Shown: positions 51,681-61,739, counted from the stretch's first letter. The stretch is 64,000 bases of DNA from Sipunculus nudus (GCA_026874595.1 CM049317.1:29017401-29081400), one strand, 5' to 3'. Numbers and translations are program-made. Notes: generated from the letters alone by a model not told the origin.

Positions 51681-53443
51681 TTAATAATAGTGCCGGGTGA
51701 TTTCAAAACAGTATCTTAGTTTTGGATGAAAATGGGAAGAATGCATATTTCTCCTTGACACGATATGCATAGCTCTGTAAACAAGGTAAAGTTGATATGC
51801 AAAGGTTTCATAAAACAAAGGGTGTAGTGTTTAACTCGTGGTCTCAAAAATATTCAGAAAGTCAATAAATGCAGCAATTTTTTTAAAATTTATTGTACTC
51901 ACTGTATTCTGATTTCAAATGAGGCACTCTCCGGAGGGGCAGTTGAGATCAAGCACAGTAACCGATATTTTCTGACTCTAAGTAGGCATAAACCAAGTGA
52001 TTTCCTGATTTAAATAAAGGGTTTTCGTCACTTGATCTTCAAAGAGGATAAAACAAACAAATCAGCAGTCAGTTGATTTGACCATGTTGACCCAAAAGAC
52101 AGTATCTACAGCTTATATGATTTTAGAGTATAGCAACTACTCATTTTGAATTCAATACACAGTATCAGTATACCGTGTTTTAATTCAAACTACTCACTTA
52201 AGTCTCAAGGTGATTGTTAAAATGTTGAATATTCAGACTCCACCCTTAATCCAATTACTGTTGTGATCCGTTATTGTGTTTTGAAATTACAGGGCAAAAT
52301 ACTGGTTGAATAGACGATGTGCAGTTTCACAACATATGTACGGATAAACTAATGTTCGGATTAGCCGGATATGTTCATGTGATTTCCAGCCATACTTGTT
52401 ACAGTAATGTGGTCATGTTTGTTCCAGTGGTCCGATGTCCTCCGTTACCGGTTAACACTACTTACAACGACACCTACATGAGCGAAGAGGTCATATTCTG
52501 TCCTCCTGGTCAGCGCATGCGCGATGGTTACGATTCTAAAAGTATAATATGTGAAGCTGATGGGCAGTGGAACGACTCAATCACTGACTGTGCAAGTATG
52601 AACATCACATCCTAAAAACCAACACGTAGCTCAGTACACAATCATATAAGAATGACCCCCCCCCCTAACATTACCAAGATTAATCCTCTCGACCTCCCCG
52701 CAGGGGGCTGGATCTATTGGGACAAATGACAGACCCCTGGTCCTATTCATGCACATTGCCTTTCAACTCCATTGTGATATATGTATTATATTTTACAGGT
52801 CGTGCGGATTATTATGGATTTAAGCGTTCTTGGCCTGCATTACTTACATAGTTGCATAGTCATTACTGTAAACAGCATGTGAACCATGATTCCATGGCCC
52901 TCTCTTGTTATATCAGCACACTCTACTGGATAACACCCCCCCCCCCCCCCTCAATTCCCTTCATTCCAGCCACCTGATCGTGTTTCATAAAGTTGCACTG
53001 GTCATAACAAGCATCCCTCGATGATCATATCGCATATTTATACATCTTCAACAATTCTGGAAACAGAAGTATAAAATAATAATCACCAAGTAAGCACGTG
53101 CACGTTTCTGTTTATATTTAAAGATAAATTGTATGCTAGAGTCGGATGCCCAAGGCGATACAATGCACTCATTGGTTTGATTACAATTGTTAGGGGTACA
53201 TGTTCTGTACAGTGTTGACAAAGAAAATGGGTACGAAATTAGACCAGTTACAGCACGCCTTAATCAGTCATCTTCAGCAGGGCTTATAAAATGCCACAAC
53301 AGATCTTAATTATGCGTGGAGGTCCAGATGTTTCACCAAATTAAAAATCCAAGTTTTACACCAGATATCTCTTCTCTTTGTCATGGACACTTTTCTTTTG
53401 GTTTTGAGGCTATTGCCGGCACGTGTATCTGGGACATTTTTAT

Positions 53444-53504
<61 letters not shown>

Positions 53505-56191
53505 CATTTCCTTCCTATTTCTTTGTTTTATACAACAACCATTCTGCGAATGTCTAAAGTAACACTAAAATGCATTGAAGTATGTTGGTAATAACTACAT
53601 ATAATTTTATATGCAAAACGATCACTAGAATCCAGAAGGCCCAGCATTCATATATTTATACATATATATAGAAGTAATTTCCCATAGCTAATAGCAAAAG
53701 GTCTCATATTATGCTTAGGGCCTGGACAGTCGAGGGGTAAACGCTCGGCGCTCTCCACTGGGGACCCGAGTTCGATCCCCGGCGTGGCTTGGAGAGTAAG
53801 TTGTAGTTACCTGGCCCAGGTTTGTGGTTTTCTCCACCTCCAAAGACTACCGAACGCCTCCTATTAGTTATTATAACTAGTTGTACAATCCATATTAAAA
53901 AAAAATAAAGTTTATGCATGAAACATATGCATGATACCTTTTTCTGAAACCTACCCATACTTTTGCTTTCTTTACCAGCTGGCCGCTGTCCTCCTGTGCC
54001 CGTCGTTTTGAACGCTGAAGCTAATACCACAAACGCTCTGGCTGGAACGGTAGTTCTTTTCACCTGCTTTAATGGGTATACGCTGCCCTCTGGCGGACAA
54101 GAGACAAGTTATTGTAACGGTTCACATTGGGCACCAGTAGCTCCAGAATGCAAACGTGAGTAACACACGCACACACACACACATGTATTTATATATATAT
54201 ATATATTTTTATATATGTGGGTGGGTGATACTATGAGTGGATGTGTTAAATTTGTTATTTTTGTAACTTGATTGCTGAAGTACAAAACTCAATCTACATT
54301 GATACGTAAAGCGCAAGTAAGGTATTTGATCATGTTTATGTAAACAAGTAAGCAGTGTACGTACTATTAGTCATAAGTAATGCACATTTAGTTGTAAGGG
54401 AAAGGAAGGTATATTTGACGTGCAAAGCGGTGTTTCCATGTGCGTATATGCGTGAAAAAATAACTATGTTTCTACTTGCGCGTATAATTATGCGTACACG
54501 TGTGAACTGGAAGACGTATATAGTTGCACAGTTGATCCAGTAGGTCTTCCACATATAAACAAATCGATTGAGTGACGTCATGTTACCCAGAATCCCTGAG
54601 TTCACGCAGACCCTATGCGTGAAAATCCCACCAGAGGCGATGTTCACGCATAAACGCACAAAAGCATAACGGACACAAGGAAACAACCCAATTTAAAAAA
54701 AACATATGAGCGATATTTCACGCAGGAACGAATATAGGCGCACATGGAAGCACAGCTTAAGACTGTTGTATGTTATCGCAGAGATTATTTCTGCAGCTAT
54801 CGCTTGTCCGTCACTGGGAAACGTATTCCACGCTCATCTCAGTAGCGTCATTGGAGTTTTTGGTGACCTCATCAGCATCACATGTTACGTAGGGTATGAG
54901 ATGGCCAATGGAAACACAAGTGCTACCATCACGTGTCTTCCCAGCGGCCAGTGGGACAACGTACCTATCTGCACAGGTACAACCCCCATCAATCGTAAAC
55001 AGAAAATATGTTATAATATTTAAAACAACCCGGCAGCGTATGTATAACGTATATTCATGTGTCACTAAAGAAAGATGAAGTATTCAATTACATAAACAGT
55101 TTGGCTTTCATGGCGGTAAAACTAGTGACACCCATAAGAAGATCCTGGGTATGGCCTTAATGGGTAATCAGGTAGATAAAGTGAGTTAACAGAAAGCCTG
55201 CTTAGTTAAAGTTATAAGAAGTAAAAATTAATCGAGATCAAGCGCTCTGGGTTCGGCAAAATAAATGCACCTTCAGCAACGAGAAAGGTTTAAGATAAAG
55301 AAATGTTTAAATATTAGTCCAAACATTACGGAGCGATTTTAGATCTAGAGATTAACAGTTTAAACTGGTAAGTGACTGGCTGTTTTGCACACTTACTTTT
55401 ATTAAATGTTAATAATTAAATTATATGTTGCTTCTCGGACATAGGGCTGCTCTTAAAAATGATTGTTGGTAATATTTGATACTTTTAACATGAATTTTAA
55501 TCAGTTAATGTGCAGCTTGTGACTTGATGTAATGCTGCAATTTGAGTCCGGAAAACGGAGTACTTATTAACGACTGACGTCACTAAATATGGTACATAAA
55601 AACCTCTGTCCGGGCTTGACCTTTTTTTTTTTTTTTTTGTTAGAAGAATAATAAATTACTCTTACAGACCTAAACTCACTATATCAAAAGCAGAAGATGA
55701 AAAAGAAGAAGAAAATATAATGAAACTTTGGAGCAGTTTCAGTTCAGTTAATAAAAAGCTTTAGTACTCTCACTTGGCCTAACATCAGGCACATTATACC
55801 ATTTTATTTTTATTCAGCGGTGCCTTGCAATGCACCGCCTGGTATAACCCACGCAGTGGCCAGTTACCATGGAACCAGTTACCCGGATACAGTCACGTAC
55901 ACGTGCTCCATTGGTTACGCTTTCAGGAGAAATGAAAAACAAAAGTCGTTCACGTGTCAGGCGGACGGGACGTGGGGTGTTGACGTAGACACGTGTGGAG
56001 GTCAGTTTTATTTTATACAGATACTGTGAAAGCTGGTTGTATTATCAGTAATTTAAGATAATTATGTTGCGCACAGCAAGGAATTGAAACAGTCTATTTG
56101 GTGAAGCTATTTGTGTCTAATATTCGAATATTCCTTTTACATAATTGCACATTTTCTCATGGTTTCGGAATGTTAGGTTTGACAAAATATC

Positions 56192-56258
<67 letters not shown>

Positions 56259-57638
56259 ATTTATTGAATTAGTGTTATCGTTCGTCAATTCCTTGGTCTA
56301 TTCCATTTCTTTTCGGGTCAGAGCGCTTTCATATTTGCATCAAGGACCGCACTGAGGCTGCAGGTTTCTTCGTCATTCTTGACAAGGTCATTGTTTAAAA
56401 ATACGTTACAGTACATTACCCCGTTTGACTTGTATCACAAATCAAGAAAACTTACCAGTCCAACATAAATGCAAACTGAGCCTGTATTCACGGCTACCAT
56501 TTTTTATGGTAAATGATCACATTTCTACAATTATTAGTTATATATGCTACACTTTATTTTTATTTACATAACCCGACTTAAATAATATTAGTTTGAGACT
56601 AATTATAGAAATTATTGAGAAAGAATATTACAAAACCAACTTGCTTTAAATAAATAGATACTTCATAATATCGTCATATTGACGTGAATTATATCAAATC
56701 ATTTTGATATGTCTCGGTATTTCTTGTTTCTTTTTTGCCCGACAGATGTCACCTGCGAGCCTATTGCTACTTGGGATGTCATGAACGCAAATACCACCGT
56801 AAACACTTACTGTGTTACCGCTAACGTGACCTGCGCTTACGGTCAGCACTTCAAGGACGGTAGCGAATGGGTCGTCGCAAGCTGTCAAGATTCTGGACAA
56901 TGGGATCCGCCTATCCCAGAATGCCCTGGTATGTCTGTATCAAAATATTTGGTAGTACAATTGAATGTTATAAATCCAAGGGAAAAGCTATTCCGTTTGA
57001 TGTGATCAGTTTAATTTCATGACGGATCTCGAATCTTCCCGTTTGTCTGTTTTCCACTTTTTCCCTTGTAAACGTTGTTTATTAATTTATGCGAATATAT
57101 AATGAATTGAGGATCATTCGCCGGTGGACAGTTTTAGAATTTTCCTGGCAGATGGGTCTAAAATTCGCGGCAGATCTGATCCTTGCCTTGGAGGAGTTAT
57201 TTGCGCTCTAATAGAACTTTTTAATTCTTTCCCTGTTTCGTATGGAGTTCCCTTAAAAGTATTATATTATATAATGCTTCTTCTCTCGTGTATACATGTA
57301 TTAAAGATCACATTGTAATTTTGTTCCTTGCCACCAGATGTCACAAGTGTCACCTTATGGTTCTCCTGGTCTCAGAGAGGAAAAGCAATCATTATTTCCT
57401 CTTTGCAGATCCAATGCACACCAGTGCGGAGATCGAACCGACCGAGGCTATAGGGGCGGTGTACGTGGGTACAGCTGCGTACATCTTGTTGGTCATAATG
57501 TTACTGATCGTTGTGGCGTCCGATGTCCCTGTGGTAGTGAGGTCCTACCATCAGACGCACACCAGGAAGTACCGCCGTACGAGGAGGAACAAACGCATGC
57601 GCAGACGGCAGTACCCAGTGACTAGTATTAATGTATAA
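36529..57638 (+). CDS. Membrane receptor: CTLD-PAN-CTLD-sushi(11) with mucin-like linker
   Basis: Nineteen exons (described separately) with matching phases encode about 1,164 residues, lacking only the N-terminal signal exon. Order: CTLD1, Cys-containing linker, PAN/apple-like domain, CTLD2, sushi 1-2, Ser/Thr-rich stretch, sushi 3-11, transmembrane helix, basic tail. CTLDs usually bind glycans or proteins, sushi domains form extended stalks and bind complement-type ligands, and PAN domains bind proteins or sugars. About twenty N-glycosylation sequons are visible. This recalls selectins (lectin plus sushi plus membrane anchor) without the EGF domain and with an added PAN and second lectin. 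A cell-surface recognition or adhesion receptor, perhaps immune, is inferred. I do not recognise a named orthologue. The exon 13 donor is GC, so a soluble form is possible. Confidence 0.85.
37413..37636 (+). CDS. Exon 2: C-terminal half of CTLD1
   Basis: It enters in phase 2 and leaves in phase 1. It encodes YWIGLVGNQPSGRWRWDGG, the WIGL core strand, then WSHWQQGYPNGGKG...DCV, WADVTC and AICQ. The usual EPN or QPD sugar motif is replaced by YPN-GG and WND by WAD. Classical calcium-dependent mannose or galactose binding is therefore unlikely, while the disulfide cysteines are kept. Confidence 0.85.
37810..37851 (+). CDS. Exon 3: 14-residue linker
   Basis: A 42-bp phase 1-1 exon with acceptor TTTCAAAG and donor G|GTAAGT. 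It reads SICADTWEFGCPV, two Cys six residues apart. Being symmetric it could be skipped without frame loss. It joins CTLD1 to the PAN domain. Small size makes it the least certain exon, but both splice sites are good. Confidence 0.65.
38107..38150. repeat. (AT)n tract 50 bp before exon 4
   Basis: About 22 AT dinucleotides in the intron, close to the acceptor and inside the branch-point region of exon 4. Confidence 0.95.
38201..38464 (+). CDS. Exon 4: PAN/apple-like domain
   Basis: A 264-bp phase 1-1 exon encodes 88 residues with six cysteines: YPGSCLSG, EECQHSCLYG, NNCVSINF, DDNCERLMD and KQSC. The C-x(~20)-EEC-x3-C...NNC-S-I/F-x-F...C-x-L spacing is the PAN/apple pattern as in plasminogen N-terminus and many invertebrate lectin-like proteins. 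It lies between the two CTLDs. Ligand unknown. Confidence 0.7.
38730..39090. repeat. Dispersed repeat in intron 4 (partner at 6.78-7.03 kb)
   Basis: It shares an ordered set of blocks with 6780-7030, including TTTATAACATGT, ACATTCAACAAG and ATTAACATGTACGC. Class unknown. Confidence 0.45.
39380..39527 (+). CDS. Exon 5: N-terminal half of CTLD2
   Basis: Acceptor TTTTGCAG, directly after an AT tract; donor AAT|GTAAGT; phase 1 to 2. It encodes FGALCYSYHKGTYSHTEASA and LCGSLGGSLADIDSLEAFE, the opening Cys, helix 1 and helix 2 of a CTLD. Same phase structure as exon 1, so the two CTLDs are probably an internal duplication. Confidence 0.85.
40000..41965. repeat. Nested 140/281/562-bp satellite in the CTLD2 intron
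   Basis: GAGATATGAGTGATTTTA recurs every 281 bp (near 40404, 40685, 40966, 41247, 41528, 41808), about seven units. Each unit has two related halves, both centred on the palindrome GGTGGCGCCACC. Alternate units match best, so there is a 562-bp higher-order period: the segment around 40671-40889 is repeated unchanged at 41232-41450. The phrase GATCGGTCAAACGGTTCCC is typical of the half unit. Confidence 0.9.
41966..42260. mobile_element. Right flank of the satellite, with hairpin; possible Helentron-like end
   Basis: After the last unit comes a GC-rich segment and the perfect inverted repeat GTATCCGCAAAAC...GTTTTGGCGGATAC at about 42165-42195. On the left side of the array, 39902-39930 has another hairpin, GTAGTCG-ACAAG-CGACTAC, followed by GTGTATCCGCC. 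Satellites flanked by unique ends with hairpins are known from Helitron-related elements of bivalves. The assignment is inference. Confidence 0.35.
42461..42492. repeat. (CA)n microsatellite
   Basis: About 15 CA dinucleotides in the CTLD2 intron. Confidence 0.95.
43344..43564 (+). CDS. Exon 6: C-terminal half of CTLD2
   Basis: It enters in phase 2 after TTGTTCAG and leaves in phase 1 at ACGT|GTAAGT. It encodes HHAWIGLTDDTAEGAFTWLS, then WEKWRQNEPAGGTGENC, WEWSDSRC and ALCQ. The EPN motif is EPA and WND is WSD, while the Glu of GENC is kept. The calcium site is thus partly preserved and sugar binding is possible but altered. Confidence 0.88.
43870..44290. repeat. (ATTACT)n-like interrupted minisatellite
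   Basis: Clusters of TATTACTATTACTATTAC at 43880-44000 and again at 44175-44275, separated by unique sequence. It lies in the intron between CTLD2 and sushi 1. Confidence 0.8.
44832..45008 (+). CDS. Exon 7: sushi 1 (extra cysteines)
   Basis: A phase 1-1 exon of 177 bp. It encodes CNCNPPRVFNANYTWAGPVV, then YECNSGYGLQDN, FYCPCDCQWGP and IKCI. The sushi frame C...YEC..GY.L...C..W...C is clear, but there are seven cysteines rather than four, with an added CxC at each side. Two sequons (NYT, NST). Confidence 0.8.
45433..45618 (+). CDS. Exon 8: sushi 2
   Basis: Acceptor ACTTTCAG, donor GAAG|GTAAGT, phase 1-1. It reads GCTSPPEIPDSVPVGSYQTT, then VTLICQPGFIF, RVCENSGNWSALNTTC. Four canonical cysteines and the Trp are present. 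Sequons NGT, NWS, NTT. Confidence 0.9.
46063..46239 (+). CDS. Exon 9: Ser/Thr/Pro-rich mucin-like linker
   Basis: A phase 1-1 exon of 177 bp (about 59 residues) without cysteine, rich in Thr, Ser and Pro: STASPVSTDSTIRTTSN, TSLVTTQTTQPIMTSLSPQP. It should be densely O-glycosylated and extended, acting as a spacer between sushi 2 and sushi 3. Acceptor GATGACAG, donor CCAG|GTGAGG. Confidence 0.75.
46449..46512. repeat. (AAT)n/(ATT)n inverted pair
   Basis: A run of AAT repeats is followed at once by ATT repeats, so the RNA could fold into a long hairpin. It is in the intron after the mucin-like exon. Confidence 0.85.
46739..46918 (+). CDS. Exon 10: sushi 3
   Basis: No ATG lies in this frame, but the splice sites (CTAATCAG before, CAAG|GTATTT after) and the sequence are clear: NCAPPPSHQNAHEDGDITWP, SVTVYTCLAGS, SVCLTGNVWSQLPPAC. 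Four cysteines and the Trp fit a sushi domain. Phase 1-1. Confidence 0.88.
47480..47662 (+). CDS. Exon 11: sushi 4
   Basis: Phase 1-1, acceptor TCATACAG, donor ACAA|GTAAGT. It reads FVCPPLMNYENATVNQSGRF, RVWVTCISNHTFPNG, MQCTSVGAWSSVPPDC. Sequons NAT, NQS, NHT. Confidence 0.9.
48313..48495 (+). CDS. Exon 12: sushi 5
   Basis: Phase 1-1, acceptor TCTCGCAG, donor GAAA|GTAAGG. It reads GCGPLPYIENAIAEWNRSSI, AQLRCLEGHYFAGG, LTCSSQGWIPKTNDHC. Sequon NRS. Confidence 0.9.
49342..49527 (+). CDS. Exon 13: sushi 6, atypical 3' boundary
   Basis: It reads YRCPRPRPPDRGAITVPADT, VNASCDVGYWFPDHNFTD, SRCLDGGVWNHTIPYC. In every other sushi exon the last Cys codon is followed by one codon, one base and then GT. 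Here the same position reads TGT GTG G|GC ACG TAA, so the donor is GC, not GT. If unspliced, translation ends in Val-Gly-Thr-stop at 49533-49535. The next GT (49532) would shift the frame. See findings. Confidence 0.85.
49536..52427. other. Long intron 13 or intergenic gap
   Basis: Contains poly-C runs at about 49820-49834 and 49868-49888 within a dispersed repeat, a CT-rich run near 50022-50051, an AATAAA at 50286-50291 that could end a short transcript, and an (AT)n tract at 51625-51680. The short frame at 51368-51610 ends in hydrophobic residues but has no sushi features and is not called. Confidence 0.5.
52428..52595 (+). CDS. Exon 14: sushi 7
   Basis: Acceptor TGTTCCAG, donor CAA|GTATGA, phase 1-1. 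It reads VRCPPLPVNTTYNDTYMSEE, VIFCPPGQRMRDG, IICEADGQWNDSITDC. Sequons NTT, NDT, NDS. Slightly short (55 residues). Confidence 0.88.
53448..53503. repeat. (AT)n microsatellite
   Basis: About 28 AT dinucleotides in intron 14. Confidence 0.95.
53718..53910 (+). mobile_element. tRNA-derived SINE
   Basis: The head reads like a tRNA: GGGCCTGGACAGTCGAGGGG then GAGTTCGATCCCC, the latter a good RNA polymerase III B box. A body with GGTTTGTGGTTTTCTCC follows, and the tail is A-rich (CATATTAAAAAAAAATAAAG). It lies in intron 14, 70 bases before exon 15, in the sense direction of the gene. Confidence 0.7.
53979..54155 (+). CDS. Exon 15: sushi 8
   Basis: Acceptor TTTACCAG, donor AAAC|GTGAGT, phase 1-1. 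It reads RCPPVPVVLNAEANTTNALA, VVLFTCFNGYTLPSG, YCNGSHWAPVAPEC. Sequons NTT, NGS. Confidence 0.9.
54797..54976 (+). CDS. Exon 16: sushi 9
   Basis: Acceptor TTTCTGCAG, donor ACAG|GTACAA, phase 1-1. It reads IACPSLGNVFHAHLSSVIG, ISITCYVGYEMANGNTS, ITCLPSGQWDNVPIC. Four canonical cysteines. Confidence 0.9.
55818..56000 (+). CDS. Exon 17: sushi 10
   Basis: Acceptor TTATTCAG, donor GGAG|GTCAGT, phase 1-1. It reads VPCNAPPGITHAVASYHGTS, VTYTCSIGYAFRRNE, FTCQADGTWGVDVDTC. Confidence 0.92.
56195..56252. repeat. (AT)n microsatellite
   Basis: About 29 AT dinucleotides in the intron between sushi 10 and sushi 11. Confidence 0.95.
56746..56928 (+). CDS. Exon 18: sushi 11
   Basis: Acceptor CCGACAG, donor CCTG|GTATGT, phase 1-1. 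It reads VTCEPIATWDVMNANTTVNT, ANVTCAYGQHFKDG, ASCQDSGQWDPPIPEC. There is one extra Cys (NTYC), which could pair with another chain. Membrane-proximal sushi. Confidence 0.88.
57409..57638 (+). CDS. Exon 19: transmembrane segment, basic tail and stop
   Basis: Acceptor CTTTGCAG, enters in phase 1. A short acidic stem (SAEIEPTEAIG) leads to a hydrophobic stretch AYILLVIMLLIVVASDVPVV, then an Arg/Lys-rich cytoplasmic tail (RKYRRTRRNKRMRRR) and the end TSINV followed by TAA at 57636-57638. Type I membrane topology. The final Ile-Asn-Val fits a class II PDZ ligand pattern; no ITAM or ITIM tyrosine motif is present. Confidence 0.85.
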
Positions 57639-57802
57639 ACTATAACTTGACTGACATCTATTTCATGGAAATACAAAGACCTGACACTATACAATCTGAA
57701 CTTATATCATAAAGCCAGCTTTTCACTTTCCTTATCTGTGGGATTTTTGTGGCTTCTGGCTCCCTCTGCGTACGTATTTATGAGATCAAGGTCATTCTTA
57801 TT

Positions 57803-57808
57803 AATAAA
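57803..57808 (+). terminator. Poly(A) signal
   Basis: AATAAA 165 bases after the stop codon of the receptor gene, the first on this strand. It gives a short 3' UTR. Confidence 0.5.
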
Positions 57809-60070
57809 AATTGTTATAGCGCCTCTGTGATGGATATATGACCTTGTTCATCTACAGGCTTAGTAAACACAGCAATGTTGAAAAACGAAAAAAAAACATG
57901 TAACGTAGGGTGGTTGACTGCTTATGTTTGTAAGTTTAAAGGCCATTAGTTGCAAAATGCCTTTTGGTAAAAGCTCTCAATTGTCTGGCTGGCCGCCAGG
58001 TGTCCTTGTTGAATGTGTTGAACGCCCCCACATGTCATGAATATGGATATAAACAAAATGAATAGCCTGTGTGTTGTGAAATTTGTGTTTGCTGGCTTGT
58101 TTTATTATAGGTTCAGGGGACTTTTTTTCATTTGATGAACGTGAGACATCTGAATAAGACTCCTTAAGCTAACACACTATTTAGTCGTTTAACAAAATTC
58201 TTTTATAAATGGTTCAAGGAATTATCTTAAGTCAATAGAGGTAGTATTTCGGAATCGACCCCTGTACAATAAAAACAATCTAATATTGACAAGTCAAGTG
58301 TACCGATTTATACATTTATTTCCCTGCAACTTAAGTAACTGTGTATAAGTATATATATATATATATATAGATCTATTGGTGAAATCAACAAACAATCATG
58401 CTCTAATATTTGTCTTAGATTTTCATTTTATATTTAGTCTTATATATTTTTGGGGAGCTAATTATAATCCGTTACATCAACCAGTGGCCATCTGGTTTTT
58501 GGAGATTATTTTTATAAAAAGATTACATTTTTCAATAATTTCTTATACAGCTGCATATGGAAATAACAACCTAATATCATAGCAATTTTTTTTTAATTAA
58601 TCGCCAATTTATGTTTTACAATTTTTTTTATCCTTTCAAATGATCTGTCCTTGCATGCGCAGCCATCTTTGTTTTGGCTGGTCATATTTTTAGAGTGTTT
58701 ACATGACATCATCTAATCAGCAGCTGTCAACTGAGGCTGTTGTTGCATGTGACCAATATCCTTGACCGCCGTCTGTGGGTCTGATATATTTTGAAATGAA
58801 GATTGATTTTCCTATTTAAAAAAGTGTTTCTTCACTGCTGTGTAAGTAGGTGTTTATTTTTCGTTGTTGAAAATTAGGTCCATTAATCTTCTATCCTTTA
58901 TTATCATTTTTCTTCCTCGAAATGTAACTATAAAATGTTCTAGCCAAAAATAGGTGGAAAGGAGGGGATGAAACAGACTAAAGAGAAAAAAATGGTACTG
59001 TTGCTCGTTTGATGAAAAATATAAAAAAAAAAATGTGTCTAATATTGAACACAAAGTGGCCTCCAGAGTTTGCTTGTGCTTTTGTTTCATCAAATTAGTT
59101 TTATTTGAATGTTCAAGACAGTATGTGGTTGATTGGTGTGTGAGAAGTAACCGTTATACGTTGGTGCGCAATCCATAAATACAGACGTGCTTATACTTCT
59201 CAACAGAAAGACAACGGTAACTAGAGGTAGGCAATCGCCAAGGACCATTGGACGCTTCCAACCACCACCTCACTCCACCCAACCCGCCCCCAAAACTGGG
59301 CGATAATCGGGGATTGGCTATGGTGTTTTACCTTGGGAATAATGTAAAAAAATAAATATCAGGTGCAAATCTGTGCCCGAGGACTAATACTATGCTTATA
59401 AGTAACCTCATGCTGGTCCATTAGAAAGTAAAGAAACTTACCTATTTTCTTACTGGTTATTTACAAATACGTGAGGTATAGTGTTTTCCCTTTAAACTTT
59501 TATGGTCTCTCTAAATATTTTGTTCTAAACTCATTTGCTAAAATAAGCTTGCATTGGGTGCGATCAGTCAAGCAAAACACAAACATATTGCTTCCCACCT
59601 CGTGGCCTCAAAGCGCAACTTCACAAATCAAATAGTTTGCTTCCGTTCAGTGTTTTTCATGTGTTTACATCAGTCATGTTTCTTTTTTTTTTATTGTCGC
59701 ACATTTTGTGTCAGATTGGACCATTAAAAGAATCGTTTTATGATAACAGCCACACATGGACTGTGTTTACTCACACAGAGGTATAACAACGTATTAACAG
59801 GCGGATCGGAGCAATTAAGTCCGTGTGCCGGGATGTTTTTACTGGTATTTTTTTTTTTTCATACAGCTAAATTGAGCTAATAACAAAAGATAATACACAA
59901 AAAATGTGGCCATTTTCCCTGGGAGACTGACCATTGCGTCCTCTGGTCGTCTTTGGCGGAACTATATTCTTTTAGCGAGACATTCGACTCCGGTGATGCG
60001 GGCGTCACTGATACATGTAAGAATTTAAAACTGATTTGTTTAAACAACACTTCCCAGACAAAGCTAAACA

Positions 60071-60128
<58 letters not shown>

Positions 60129-60833
60129 GATAGAATCATTTTTTTTTATTTTACCTCTACTCTCGTGTTACAAGTTACCCGAACAAGATAATAAAATACT
60201 AGAATTCATGTAAATCTGCATGTTTCATATGTTCGTTAATATATTATATACCTATATTTGAAAAGCGACCAGTGTTACCTGGACAGTTTCAGTTAAAAAC
60301 AATTCCTGTCAGACAGTTTGTTTGAACTAATACCAAAAAATTTAGATTAAATGTACCACATTTATCCACTTAACTCTCGAAATCTGATTCCAGGTGAAAC
60401 GATTACTGATCGTTTCCAATTATGGCGGGGGTTAAATTGAAATAGTTTTCGTTTACTCCCTACGCTTTTAGATTATTCCTTATGTCCAATCACTAATAAC
60501 TATTTAAATTTCTCTCTTCCGACTTTCTTAAATTAGATTGAGTATTTGTGTATCTTATGTTTATATGTAATGCGTCATGTGCTATGGTAAAGGGTATATA
60601 TATATGTTGATAATATTAAATTTTTTAGATCTTTTTAGTTTGTAGATTCTAATTTTGAAATCTTTTATATTTTCACTTAATTCTGTTAACATATCATAGT
60701 TCAAAAACATAAGAATTCATTAACTACTTAAACCAGCGAATGATTAATCTGAAGAATTCAGAGCAGTTATGTAGTTGAGTCAACACCATTCGAGTCGGAT
60801 GGGGGGGGGGGGTTCTGCGTCATTAAGTTTGTC

Positions 60834-60884
<51 letters not shown>
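57809..60884. other. Non-genic stretch downstream of the receptor gene
   Basis: Bases 57865-58130 resemble 25540-25810, a likely dispersed repeat. (AT)n tracts at about 58350-58370, 60073-60126 and 60841-60884, and a poly-G run at 60801-60810. The open frames are short and without family features. Confidence 0.4.
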
Positions 60885-60888
<4 letters not shown>

Positions 60889-61739
60889 ACGGAACCTAAT
60901 ATAAACAAACATAAATTTAAAAAATTAAGCATCCCGACGAGAGCCCCCAATTTTAAGTTACGGAACCTAATATAAACAGATCACGTATGCGTGATGAACA
61001 CAAATTTTGTAATGGAGATAAAAAAAAATCAGATTCTGTAACACTAGGCAGCGTGAAATGTCTAGGGGAATGGATAAAGAAGTCAGTGGTTTTTTTGTTA
61101 ACAAATAACTATAATTTATTCTTAAAACAACCCTAACAATACAATATAATAAATCAAAACAATTATACAGTAAAACAGCGTTATAGCAACAAGTCAATAT
61201 AATCACACAGAAAGGTAATGGTACAGTACCTCGATACCAACACCATTACCACGATAAGTCCTTTGAATGTAAACTCTCGAGAATGACAGTCCAGTGGAAA
61301 GTTCTTGCAACAACACAGAAAGTAAACTGAAGTCCAAATGTATAAAATCCAGGAGAAAATCTTTGAAAATGTATAATTGCCGCATTCGTCGGATAAGGTC
61401 TTAGAATCTGACACACGCTTCTGCGTCCGCTGGTATCTGCTCTGCTGTCTGCCCCCTGGTTCTAAAAACAGCCCCTTTATATACCTTCACACCCCAAGCC
61501 CGGAATTTTCATATTTTCGAACAGTCTATAAGTTCTTGCGCAACACGCGTTTCAGGAATTATCTAGAAAGACATAGCCGTGTGTCTCTACACATACCAGG
61601 CTCATCAGGTGACCCACGACCAGGCGTGAAAACCCAAGGCTCACATGACAACGAGAGTTCAACCAGTACGGATTAAACATAAAATGTAACAACAACACGA
61701 GTTACGCCCGTGTCACACAATAAAAGAGCACCTGTAACA
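60885..61739. mobile_element. LTR-like repeat, copy 2 (probable solo LTR)
   Basis: It begins TGTTACGGAACC and ends CCTGTAACA, giving TG...CA ends with 6-bp inverted termini, and aligns with copy 1 over 61157-61739. The first 70 bases contain a direct repeat (GTTACGGAACCTAATATAAA at 60886 and 60956). It is flanked by AT repeats, so a target duplication cannot be resolved. No primer-binding site or coding sequence follows. Confidence 0.6.

Noticed and set aside
53704-54063. 119-codon minus-strand open frame
   Set aside because: It is antisense to the SINE and to the start of the sushi 8 exon.
54336-54686. 116-codon minus-strand open frame in intron 15
   Set aside because: No conserved family, no splice context, and it overlaps CACGCATAAACG-like repeats; treated as chance.
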